This document shows, piece by piece, positions 1 through 11,654 of a stretch of DNA of 64,000 bases. The notes under the pieces are model-generated. The model ran no database searches and was not told the DNA's origin. It was given only the letters and a program-made list of their open reading frames with translations. The translations under genes were made by a program, and so were the position numbers. Origin of the DNA: Pleodorina starrii (lineage: Eukaryota > Chlorophyta > Chlorophyceae > Chlamydomonadales > Volvocaceae); contig BRXU01000017.1 of NCBI GenBank assembly GCA_030267565.1, positions 2,078,501 through 2,142,500 of the forward strand, read 5' to 3'. Numbering within the stretch: position 1 is the stretch's first letter; every line of letters begins with the position of its first letter.

Positions 1-3000
1 AGGAGCCCCAGCTCCCGGCCTCCGAAACCACACTCGTCCAGGACCAGGTGTCGTAGCGACGGCAGATTGACGGGCAGCAGCGCGCCCAGAAGGGCCACAC
101 CCTCGGGACCGAGCCGATTGCCCGTGAGGTCCAGCACTGCGAGGCGCGACAGTGGCTGTGGACCTGCGGCGGTTTCGGAGCGGGCAGTGGCGGGCCGCGG
201 GGCGGTGGTTGGTGGGCCGCGGCTGGCGGAGGCGGCGCGGAGGGCACGAAGAGGAGAAGGCTGCGGGCGAGGAAGGAGGTGTGGGCTGGCTTCGGAGTAA
301 GGTGAGGTCGTTTGGCTCATGGGGGCGAAGGAGGAGGAGGAGGGACGGACGGTGGTGGATCGTGGGGCGGGTGCGGTGCGGCGGCTTGGGGACGCAATAG
401 GCTGTTTCCTTATTCCTTTGGACGCCAGGAATCTGAACTCGCCCTCAAACGTTCCGCGCCCTCCTGCCGCAATCACGCAACCCGCGCTGCTTCACTCCTC
501 CCGCTGCCCTGCACCGCTCTCCTTCCGGTCACCCTCCGCTTCGCCACTTGACCCTACCTTGCGCCATGCCACCGCCGCCCGTCAACGTGGACACCAGCAA
601 CCTCAGCCCGGCCCCGCCTAGGCCGCACCAGGGCAACCGGAGCTCCTCCACATTGTACGACTGCAGCAGCGCCGCCGCCAACGACCCCACATTGTTGCCG
701 CCGCCACGGCCGCCGCCGAGTTCCGCTGACGGCAGCGCCATCAGCGTCGCCCGCCGGCCCGGCGGCGGCACACGCAGGTTGGCTCCCGTCAGGTTCATGA
801 CCCGCGGGCCACCGCCGTACGACGGCTGCCGTGCCGCCGTCGCCAGCGCCGCCAGCGCCTCCGAGTCGATGGTGTTGCCCGTCAGGTCCAGCTCCTCAAT
901 TGCCGTACTTCCGCCGCCGCCGCCGCCGCCGCCGCCGGCGGCAGCGGCGGCGGCGCCGCCGTCTGGCACCAGCAGCACCGGCAGGAGCGCCACGAGGGCG
1001 GCCTCGTCGAGTTGGGTGCCGGCGAGGCCGACGTGTGTGAGGCGCTGCGGGCCGGCGGCGCGCAGCGCCCGTACGACAGCCTCTGCCGTGGCGGCACCCA
1101 GCCCGACGTTGCCACTGAGGTCCAGCGACGTCACGCCGATGTTGTAGTCGTACAGTACGGCAACCATCGCCGCCGCGCCGGCGTCCGTCAGGCAGTTGCG
1201 GTCGAGGCCCAGTGTGCGCAATCCCGTGGTGGGCGGCGGCGCCGCCGCCGCCGCTAGCGCGGAGGAGAAGCGGCTGCTGAGCCCGCCGCCACCGTCGCCG
1301 GCGGCGGCGGCGATTGCGGCGGCGTGCCGCGCGATTACCGCGAACTCCGACGCGACGGCGTCCTCGATGCCGTTACCGCCGAGCAGCAGCGTGGTAATGG
1401 ACGGACATGCACCCACCGCCGCCAGTACCTCCACGGCACCTGTCGTACCCAGCTCGCAATCGGCGAGATCCACGTGCGTCAACGTCAGCATCGTCGTACT
1501 GGTGCCGTACAATGGCGGCGGAGGCGGCGGAGGCGAGTGAGGCGGCGAGCGCGGCTGCTGATGCTGTTCCTGCTGCTGCTGACGGCGCCGCGCAGCGGCG
1601 GCGGCCGCCGCGCCGCCGGCGTCGCGGATCATCGCCGCCACCGCGACGGCGCCGCGGGGGCCCACGATTACGGGGCCGTGGGCGGAGAGGTCCAGGGAGG
1701 TGGCGGGCGGCAGCGCGCCGCGCCGCGGCCGCGGCCGGCCGTCCCGGTCGAACTCCCGCGCCTCCTCCTGCGCGAGCAGCGGCACCAGCAGCGGCGCCAG
1801 ACCCTCCGGGGCGGCGCGCAGCCACTCGGGCATGGTGCACAGCGTCGGCCAGGCTTCCAGAACCTGCGCTTGCGGGCGGGCAGGGACAGGGGGCCGGGAG
1901 CTCGGGTACGGCAGTATGGCCGCATACCGGTACCCGGCAAAGGCGGCAACAGCCAGCAGCAGTGTCGGGCTAATACCGCGGCGACGAGAGCACGCCCAGT
2001 CCGAGCACCCCAGTCCGAGCGGCGCGGCGGTTCGGTAGTGCTGACGTACGTAATGTGAGCGAAGCACAGCGCGCGGCACAGCACGACACAGCACGGTACG
2101 CGCGCTGCCATCGCACCTGGCTCGCCCTCTGGATCAAGCCCTCGTGCCAGTTGTACGGCTTGGCCGCCAGTCGCCCTCGCCGCAGCGCCGTACCCAGGGC
2201 GTCCAGCGAACGGATGTGGCCGTCCAACAACGACTGAAATCGCCTGTACGGCAGCCGTACAACACAGATGGTGCGCACGATGAGCAGCACCGAAAGCGCA
2301 GCGCGCACGGTCGACCTGCCCTCCTCACGACCTCCCCTCCCCTCCTCGAACCCCCCTCTCGCACTTCTTCCCCGTGGGGTAACCATTAGCGGCCTGACGC
2401 CACCGCTACCCCGGCCGCCGCCGCAGCAGCAGCAGGCCAGCAGCCATCGCCAGGTCAGGCCAGGCCGGGGGCAGCGCTGACGTCATTCGACCCGCTGACG
2501 CACCGCTTACGACACAACGCTGCATCGTGGAGAGGAGTCCTGGCGGGCACAGAGCAAAAACGGCCCCCGAAGCAGTACGGCAACAGTACGACAGCATCAC
2601 GGCACAGTACGGCATGCCATCTTACTTGGACAGTCCCGCCACCCGCAGCACCTCCCGAAGCCGCCGCTCCTCCGCCTCCGCCTCCGCCTCCGCCGAATTC
2701 CGGGAGAGGCCGCGGCCGTAGGCCCGCGGTCCCGCCGGCCCGTCGCCATCCGCGCCCGCCTCCTCCGCCTCCGAAGCCGTACTCGCGGCGGTCACCAGCC
2801 GTACAAGCTCCCGCTGGTAGGCATCGAAGCCATCTGCCGGCGGGCGGGCGGGCGGGCGCAGGGATGCGCAGGTCAGCGAGACCGCGCCGGCATTCGATCG
2901 TGTCAGCCCAGCGTCGAAGGATGGAACCTGTTCGCGTCCCGTTCGCGTCCCGGAAGGTCCGGAGCCCCTCCGCACACCGCGCGCCGCCGCCGGGGATCTT

Positions 3001-3914
3001 TCCTTCCCGAGCTCGGGCCCGGGCGTCTCCCGGCTTCCAACTACGGTAGGTCCAACACCAGCTTACTCCATACGTCCCTCCCCCCGCCCCGTAGCCAGGA
3101 GAGCGGACTCACCCCCTCCCTTGAACACCAACACGCGCTGCGCCCGCGCCACCTTTCCCAGCTCCTCGCGGCTCCAGGGGGGCTCGCCGCCCGCATCCGA
3201 CGTGAGATCCCGGGCGGAAGCCAGGGAAGGGAGCGGATTCTGGCCGCAGTACGACGCGTGCACGACAGCCACCAGCGGCTTGCCGTACTGCAGAGCCAGC
3301 TTGACCTGAAGGGGAGGGGGAGGGGCCGGGTGGGTGGGTTGGGGGCAGGGAAGCGGGTAGGGTTCTGACACAGGAGGGCGAGGGTAAGCAAGATGAGATC
3401 GCAACTGCGGCCGCTGGGCGCACACACACGCACACCAAGTAAACGCGTGTCTTTGTTACGCGATATTCGAATTTTAAAGGCCTGTTGTAGCGGTGCCGTG
3501 TGGTCTGCGCACCTCCTTTATGGCCCGGTTGCCGTGCGGCTTGTTGGCGAGCGCATGGTAAAACCCAGGCGTCACGAGCATCACCACGCAGCAGCTCTCG
3601 CGGATCTGTGCCTCCACCTCCGCGAGCTTCGTTTTGTGTCGGGCGTCATGCATGGCCGGCAGCCCCAGGGCCTGCAGCTCGCCGGCCAAGTCGACGCACC
3701 AATCGCTTCCCTCCGGCCATTTGCACGACAGAAACGCCGGCCGGCGCGGCGCCTCCGATGGCTCTCTTCTGAAGTGGGGCTGCTGGGCGCTAGGAGAGGC
3801 CGGCTCCTGCAGCTGCGCCAGCGTCTCGTCGGGCGCCGCGCCAATCGCCAGCCGCGCATCGTCGCGGTATGTTATCTGCGTTGTGTTTCCGACCGGCACG
3901 TCCTCCTCAGCCAT
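1..3914 (-). CDS. TIR domain - leucine-rich repeat protein (3' end off window)
   Basis: Six exons read 3513-3914, 3113-3305, 2626-2833, 2117-2243, 558-1863 and 163 to beyond base 1, and every junction keeps phase. About 800 codons are visible. Residues ~58-197 form a TIR fold: AFLSCKWPEGSDW as strand A, an aspartate before the BB-loop region (MHDA), CCVVMLVTPGFYHA as strand D, then AIKE|VKLALQYGKPLVAVV. The glutamate of AIKE (residue 134, last codon of exon 1) sits where the NADase glutamate of SARM1-type TIRs lies, so NAD+ hydrolysis is possible but inferred. A linker with acidic and Gln/Pro tracts follows. From about residue 500 there are RNI-type leucine-rich repeats (LTHVDLADCELG, LRTLGLDRNCLTDAG, VTSLDLSGNVGLG, IEELDLTGNTID, LAVLDLTGNRLGPEG). 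No NB-ARC or P-loop is seen in the visible part. Poly-Ala and poly-Gly tracts interrupt the repeats. The start is the first ATG of exon 1. The gene is divergent from the next gene at 5160. Confidence 0.82.
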
Positions 3915-5159
3915 ATTTGCAATTCGATTTCGATAATTATGTTAGTTTCCTGGAAGGAAGCATTAAACTCTTTCCGCCTCTCGGCGTTACAGGGTTAACT
4001 GCATTGGCCGCGCCTTCGGAATTCCCCGAGAGTAATGGCATGCTTGTACAGAAGTAGGAATATGTGTTAATACCCACACCCTTTCGCCTTGCGTTGGGCC
4101 TCGGCGCGTGTGTGCGACTCGACAGAACATATATGCCCGTACTATATATGCTGCGTCCTGCAAAACCGGCACCGTAGTTTCACGGATCGGAATCCGTGAA
4201 CAATGATGCGAGCAAACTGCGCACTCGGTGTCAAAAAGGTTGCAGCCGCAGCTATTCCTGCGATGCCCGGCTATCGCACGCGCCACGTCATAGCGCGCCG
4301 TCTGACAACCTGCGGCGCCCAACTCGATGTCATCTCCCATGCATCTTACCTAAGGTTTCCCGACCTTTCACAGCGCTTACTGTGATGACATTGACCGTGC
4401 GGAGCTTTTGCGAGGGACAGCGGTGCTGGTAGGACTGGTGGGAACGCATGGCCGCACCCCATCCTACCCCACACACTTTCGTGTACTCCAGGCAACTTTA
4501 CCTCTTCCCCGAACTCAAAGCCTCCACCCAGCCTCAATATCAAGATGAGTCACCTGGCGTGTACCTGATGAAAAGATTCCACAGCAGGCGGAGCCGAAAC
4601 CCCCTCCATACCACGCATCTTGGCTCCTACTCATTGCTCCGCCATACACATCGCCGCTCATATAGCACACCCTTGGGATCATGGCCTTGTGCCCTGCCGG
4701 AACGCCCGTCTGGGTGCGTGCCATGCTTGACGGGGCGGGGCGAGGTGCGTGTGGCGGCACGCCCGGCGCGCCAGGGCCCCCCCATCGACCCCCTCGTAGG
4801 CAAGGATGCATCCCTCCCCGAGGGGCCCAACACAGCAACCGTGACCAACCGGCTAGCTGACCAATCGGATACGCAGGGGTTGTGTCGTATGCGCAGGAAC
4901 TTCCTCTTGACCACAGATATGTTGGCCAGCGAGATTTATTTGCAACGTCAGCCTTATTTCATAGGTGCATACTACATGCAATGCAAGCCTCGTCGGGTTT
5001 GCAAGCAGGATCCGGGTACGGAATTTTGAAAATTTGCCTATGGGGCTGTGGCAGCCTACCGCAGCGCTGTTTGCGAGAGCGGCTTTGCATAGATCATGCG
5101 CTTTGACTCTTACTACGAGTTCAGAATAACTATCAATGCATTGAGGACAGGTGCCAAAT
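3915..5159. other. Divergent intergenic region, no gene seen
   Basis: This 1.2-kb spacer separates the start codons of the TIR-LRR gene (minus) and the Ala-rich gene (plus), so both promoters should lie here. Its GC content is lower than the flanking exons. I found no ORF with a protein-like composition and no recognisable RNA gene. Confidence 0.5.
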
Positions 5160-8100
5160 ATGAAGACCGAGCCGCTACCATCGCCAAGTGCAAGTCCTCC
5201 CAGACTTGACATTCATGACGCCCAGCCTGACTTCAAACGCTTTAACAATCCCGCATTAGGACTTTCTGTGAGCTGCTCGCTCGGGCAATTCGCGGACCTC
5301 AAGAGTCAGCTCCAGGCAACGTTTACTCCTGGCGCACCTGACCAAGCCCAGCAAGGTCTATTCTTCACGCCTTTTAGCAACAAGACGTATGACACTCCTC
5401 AGGTTACGGACAGTGCTGTTTTCTACTCGGCTATGGGAACTGGACTGCGGTCGTCATCGCAGTCCAAAAAGGACGCCAACGCGAGTGTTCACTCCCGGAA
5501 ACCACAAGCTAAAATCCTTTCATTTGCTGATGGAGTCCCAGTGGGCAGCAGGCCAAGCTCTCAAGGTTCGGGAGTGGTCTCACTTGGCCCTGCACAACCG
5601 ACGAATGGCGCAGCGCCGGAGACAGGGCAAGCCGCGGATGGCGCTGCCGCTTGTCAAGCCGCGACCGCCATCTGTGGTCCAGTCCCAGTAGCGGCGGGGT
5701 CGCAACTGGTGGCAAATGCTCAGGCAGACGCCGGGGCTGGACGCCTCAGCCAGGGCAATGCAGACGGCGCCATGCCTGTCTCTACCAGCGCCGACCCCAA
5801 CGGCCAGCTTGCCGGCCCCCAGATCCCGCCGCAAGCGAAGGACGCATCAACCGTCGGACCGGTACTTGGCGACTCTCCGGTGCACCTCGAACCTATCCTG
5901 GACTCGCCAGCCCACTCAGACGCCGCGACCGTCCAGGCAATTCTTCCCGCCGCGTACCTGCTAGAAGGGCTCCTCGAGGGCAGCGGAGAGACCAGCGGCA
6001 ATCTTGCCGCCGCTGCACTGCCCCGCGGCAACAAGAAGCTCTTGCTGGGTGGCCCTGCGCCGCCGGCGACGGCGACGGCAGGACCTTCCGCGGGACCTTC
6101 GGCAGGGCCGCGCTCCGTCGGCCTGCGGCGCGAAAAGAGTGTCACCGGTGCTGCGGCGTGCACGCCCCGGTCCGGCCAGACATGCGCCACGCCCGCGACC
6201 GCGGGTACAGCCCGCAAGGCCGCCGGCGCAAGCACCCCATCCCAGCGACAGACGACATCGGCGTCCTCCGCGAGGCCGATGAGTTCAACCAAGCCTTCCC
6301 AGCCGAGAGCAGCCGGCAAGGCCAGCGCCGCCGCCGCCACCACCACCCCGGGCCGCCAGTCATCCCAGAAACCGCGGCGGCCAAGCACCGCTGCCACCGA
6401 TTCAGCGCGGGAGGCGGCGCTGCGCGCCGCGGAGCGCATGACCCTGCCCCTGAGCGCGAGCGTGGTCGGCGCGGCAGCCCAGCCGGCGGCTGGGAACACG
6501 GGTGGGACACCCGTCGCGGATGGGGAGCTATTGGCTGGGGTTGTAGCGCTGGGGGCGGGGACGCCCTTCTTCTTGAAGCGCGACCGTCCCGCTCTGGGGA
6601 CGACGCCGCCGATCACGCCGTTCTCCAACATGAAGTGCCCGCCGATCGGTGCCCGCGGCGCCGGTTCCACGCCCCCGGCTCCCGCCGTTCCGGCTGTCGC
6701 CGGCGCCCCTACTGCCCAGCCGTCTGGCAAGGCTCAGGCGCCGGCGCAGCAGCGCGTGAAGCGGGCAGCCCGCTCAAAGGCGCCGGCAGCGGCGACGCTC
6801 GCAAAAGTCGCGGAACCGGAGGCCAAGGCTGGGCAGACAAGCAAGGCTGCTGCCGCCAGCCGCACCAACGCTGGCGGCGACACGGCGGCCATCCGGCGCA
6901 ACTCTTCTGGTGGCGGCCCCACCAAGGCCGCCTCTGGCGCCAAGCCGGCAGCTCCCCAGGCTGTCCCCGCAGCTGCTAAAGCGCTCGCTGCTGCGGCAGG
7001 CCGAACGGGCGCGGGGCATGTGGCGAAGCCGGCAGCGGCGGGCCCGGCGGGGGCGCACAAGAAGGAGACCGTCGCCAAGCAGGGCGCGGGCAAGCACGTG
7101 GCGGAGGCTGCTGCTGCTGCTGCCAAAGCCGTCCTCGCCGACACTGACCCTGGGCTGGAGGGGCACGCGGCGGAGCCCCAGGTGAAGCTCGGTCGCGCGG
7201 GCAGCGCCGGCGGGGCGGGCGTGTCCGGCGCGGCGGCAGGTAGGTACGGAAACTCCCAGTCGATCGCGTCCGATTCGATTGGGGGCGCTTTGGCCGCCGC
7301 CTGCCAGGCGGCGTGCCATAGCCCCGACAAGCTGCCACCCTCCAAGCGCTACGCCGTGCCCGTCACGTCGCCCTCCAAGCGGCCCCGCCAGGAGCGTGCA
7401 CCCTCCGCGCCGCCGGTGGTGCCCCTGCCGTTGGGCGCGCCGGCGGCGGGCGCGGCTGCCGCCGCGCGCGGCGGCGCAGCCGCCGCCGGCAGGTCCGGCA
7501 GGCGCGGCAGGTCGACCGCACGGCCCGCCAGCAGCCCTGCCATGCGCGCCGCGCTCGCCGCCAAGAACGCCAGGTCCCTCTCAGCCAACGCGCGGCGACC
7601 CCGGCCCAGCCTTCCCGGCACCGCGGCGGAGCACGCTCCGGCGCGGTCCTATTCCCCAATGCAGATCACCCCGGGCGGGTCCGCTCGAAAGGCGCAGCCA
7701 GCCGCGGCGGCGCCGCCGCCTCCGCCCCAGCCGGCGGCGGGCCCCGAGTCGCCGCTTGCTCAGCCGGTTCCTATACTGAACTTCGACGGCCCATCGTCCA
7801 GCAAATCGCCCATGGGGACTCCAAACCTGCGGCCCCCGAGCGCCGCGGTGGCTGCGGACATCATGCCGCTCCGGCAGCAGCCAGTGGGGACGGTGCGGAG
7901 CCCGGTGCTGTTCGGCGCCGCGGCCTCGGCGCGGCGGCTGTCGACGCCGCCTCTGGGCGGCGTGTCGCCGGCAGTGGGACCGGGCGCAATGTCGCCCGCC
8001 GCCGGCCCGGTGAACGTCGTCAACACGGCCGCCCGGCGCTCGCCAGCCGTCGCGCAGCCACCAAAGCAGCCGGCCAGAGGCAGCCTGGCCTTGTCGTCCG

Positions 8101-11100
8101 CGCGCGGCCACGCAGCGGACGGCCCGCGGAGTGCGCGAGGGCACCAGTCGGGTGATGACCCCACGCTCGGTGGCTTGGTCAAGGCCAAGGCGAGGAGCGA
8201 CCACGGCGCTGGGCGAGCCGGGACTGGCCCCGGAGGCGACGGCGGCCGGCCGCTGACGGCCCGGCAGGGCGTCGGAGCAGCGCCGGCTACGAAGGCTGCT
8301 CCGGCGGTGCAGCGGCCCACCTCGGCCCGCCCAGGCGCCATCCACAAGCCTGTCACGGCTACCGCGGCCGGCGGGGCCGCAGCGACCAAACTATTAGCCG
8401 CAGCGGCAACGGCAACAGCGGCAGTAGCCGGGAATGGGGCGGGCACAGCAGCCGCCACCGCTGGCATCGTGAAAGCAGGGGCGGTAACAGCAGCGGCAGT
8501 GCAAGCATCAGCTGGGAACATCAAGCCCGCCAAAGCCGCAGCAGCCGTCGCTACTACTGCTGCTGCCGCCACGGCAGCGCCCAAAGCCAAGCAGCCGGCC
8601 CTACGCGGTAGCGGTGGCCCGGGCGACGCCACACAACACCCCAGTCGCGCCCCGGAGCCCCCTGGACCTGCTGCCGCGGCTGAGGACCGGCGCACCGCCG
8701 CGCGGCAGGCGCCCCGCGGCTCGACCGGCGCGGCGGGCGCGCGGCCGGAGCCCCTTGCCCGCGGCGCCGGACATGACCCCGAGCAGGAGCGCGCGCAGCG
8801 CCGCAGGCAGTACGAGGCTCTGCTGGGGCGCTCGGGGTCCGCGTCACACGGCCAGGACGCCGCCACAGCCGCCGTCGCGCTCGAGGAGGCCGCCGCCGCT
8901 GCGCCGCCGGCAGGCAAATCCGCAGCAAAGCCGCAGGCGGCCGCGGCTGGCCCAGCTGCATCGTCCCAGCCGGAGCGGGCACCGGCGCGCAAGGCACCCG
9001 TGCTGCATCACATAACACAGCCAGTCCACGGGGCGCAGCCGCGGGCTGCCGCCCGGCAACCGGCCCCGCAACCGCAGCGCACGAAGCCGGCTGCCACGAC
9101 GGCCAAGCACACCGCTGCTGGCGCTGCGGCTCCGGCCCTGGCAGCCGCGGCCGGTGGTTCAGGACTGAAGGCCTCCGACGCAGCCGGGCACCAGGGGCCG
9201 ATCTCCAGCGACGCCCACACTGGGACAGGCTCGAGGCAGGCCACGCCGGACACCGTGCAGGGCCTGTCACCCCAGGTACGCAGGCGATCATGCGCCTTGC
9301 ATTCCAAGCCGCTCGCAACTTGGAAATACGGTCCCCGCGTGCTGCTGTGCTGGTGCCATTTGCCACCGTCCTGTCGTCATATTATACCCAACCAACGGCA
9401 GCCGGGTCTAGATCATCACAAAGGACTGTATTTATGCGGCCGGCCCACCCGATTTGCGCTTGTTGACGCGCTGTCCGTTGTGTCCCACCGCAGGATGGGC
9501 TGCCGGGCATGCCGGCCATGGCCTTTTCCACGGCGGCTCCCGAGGAGGTTGTTACCGCGGAGATGGGCTCCTTGACGCTCGACGACGCAGGGGTGCAGGA
9601 GCCCGGGGCGGATGCCGGCGGGGCGGAAGGCAGCGAGCAGGGGGCATCCCCACAGGAGACGGCGGAGCAGCAGGGCGCGACGCCGAAGCGTCCGCCGGTG
9701 GGTCTGTCGTGTCGATAGTTGTCAGGGGGAAACGTGAAATCCGTCGCATCACTGCTGCGCTGTTGGATTCGCTGGGAGGGACTGGCTGCTGGTTTCCAAA
9801 CTGTGCGAATTTATACTCGGTGTTGAGACGAGTTTCCGGACTACAGCAATATAGTGCAAGAGCTCATCGCAGCCAGTCATCCCCTGCTGCTAGCGTCCTT
9901 ATTGTTGCCCGCCATTTGTCCCTTGTTGCCGTCGGCTCGCTTACGCTTACTCCCCACCGCTGCGCTGCGCTGCCCAGGACCTGAGCTGGCTGATGGACGC
10001 CAGTCCGTCCGCCAGCCTCGCTGTCACGCCGGGCGCCCTCGCCCCCATCAACGGCTTCGGGATTGACGCCCGCGGCTTCGGATTTGGTGAGCTGTCGGCT
10101 GACGGCTCGGCCTCGGGACGCGTGGACACAGCGCCCTCGACCGGCTTCCTGGGTTTCGGAGCCAGCGCCGGCGACGTGCAGCCGCAGCTGGTGCCGGCGA
10201 CGACCTGCACCCTGGAGGACCCTGGAATCGACGTGATGGCCGATGATGCCGCGTTTGGCGCAGGCCCGGGTGACGCAACGGTCGTGGTCAACAAGCAGCT
10301 CCCACCGCTTGCCGCGCACCCGATGGGCCTGCCGCCAACCGGATTGGCGCCGGGCGGCTTCGGCAGCGGCGGCACCGCTGCCGCCGTGCCGAGCAGCACC
10401 TTCTCGAACAAAACGTTGGGCGTTGGTCTGCTTACGCCTGGACCTGGGGTAGGTCTGGCCTGGGGGCACGTCCGCATCCGCGTGAGATGCAACATTGGGG
10501 ACTGCAAAGTTCGTTCTTAGCCGCGCGATGTGGCCTCTTCCACGGAGAGGGGGCTTTTTTGTCGCTCGTTGTTCTGCTCCTGCTGGGCACATCAGGGCAG
10601 CACACATGGGGCCGAGGCGCAAAGCCCACTAGTCACTGGCCCTCCCCTGCCCCCGCTTGCTCGCCCGCAGCAAGCCAAGCTTCCAGGGCCCGCCACCAAT
10701 CGCGCCAAGGCGGCAGGCCCCGCGCCGGCCGCGCTCCGGCAAGCAAAACTGCGGTTCTCCTGGGACCCGACCGCTAACCCAGTGGTGGCGGTGCAGCCCG
10801 GCACCTACGCCTGCCCCACGCCGGGCATGGCCGCGGACAGCTTCATGGGATTCGGCGCAACAGCCGCGGTGGGCCACGAGGCGACGCCCACCAGTCTGCC
10901 CAACCCACTCCTCGGCGGGGGCTTCGGTGCCGGCGGCCTGGATCCCCACCGCAATCATACGGCCGCGGGAGGGTTGGGCTGCAGGCCCGATGGCATTGCA
11001 GTTGGTGCACTGAGCCTCGGGGACGTGGACGCCGCGATGGACCAGGAGCTGTCGGCGGAGGTGCCCGTGCCCGTGCAGTGCACCTCCCCTAACACACCCG

Positions 11101-11291
11101 CGACGGATGCGTTCGGAGGCGTGGCGCTGGGGGGCGCTGCAGCGGACCAGGGGGCCGTGCCGGTGTTTGGCGGCGCTGCGGGAGGTTTAGGACGGGCGGG
11201 GCGGGCGGTCCAGGACAGCTTTGACGCGCTGCGCATCTCGAGCATGTCCTCCTGGCCGATAATGCGCGAGCGGGAGTCTGAGCGCGTGTGA
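5160..11291 (+). CDS. Large Ala-rich, low-complexity protein of unknown function
   Basis: Four exons, 5160-9275, 9494-9697, 9978-10448 and 10671-11291, all join in phase 0 and give 1803 residues. I do not recognise a domain. The first ATG in the open frame is MKTEPLPSPS. The protein is dominated by Ala/Pro/Gly/Lys with many SP and TP sites and a basic patch (SPSKRPRQE, near residue 740) that could be a nuclear localisation signal. The motif TPFSN occurs near residues 70-74 and 486-490, each time in a hydrophobic setting (FFTPFSNKTYD, PPITPFSNMKC), and a weaker form (STFSNKTLG) lies near the end of exon 3. The C-terminal exons are less repetitive and Gly-rich (FGFGELSADG, GFLGFGAS). Composition suggests a disordered, possibly phosphorylated nuclear or scaffold protein; that is inference only. 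Confidence 0.72.
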
Positions 11292-11654
11292 ATGAGAAGA
11301 ATGGGGTGGTGCCCCGGTGGCAGGGGGCGTACGAGCCTTTGAGGGGGACGTGTTACAAGCGAGTTGTTTGCATCAAATAGTTAAGACGTGGTCTAGTCAT
11401 GGCTAGAGATGACCAAGCGTACTTGGTGGCATAATAGCACAAGCAGACAAACGGCCATCGTACAACCGCGGTTTCTTCGTTTCTACAGGCGAACGGAAAG
11501 CCGATGGAAAATAACAGTGGCGCGATTACAGAAGAGGGCTGATAGGGGATTACTTTCCTGCTCGCGGAAAACGTTTGAGACTCAAGGATTGCCTAAGCTC
11601 CCACCTTTTCCTCTCGCCCATCTTGTGGCCATCTTTTCGTAAATGTAAGAGAGC
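11292..11654. other. Short spacer between two plus-strand genes
   Basis: This 360-bp stretch should hold the 3' UTR of the Ala-rich gene and the 5' region of the AP2 gene. A TGTAA polyadenylation-type motif lies at 11644-11648, only 11 bp before the AP2 start codon. Either the upstream gene uses another signal or the two transcripts nearly abut. Confidence 0.4.

Noticed and set aside
5720..8992. Long minus-strand ORFs (up to 410 codons) opposite the Ala-rich gene
   Set aside because: GC-rich Ala/Pro codons leave antisense frames open; the plus frame continues across four phase-matched exons.
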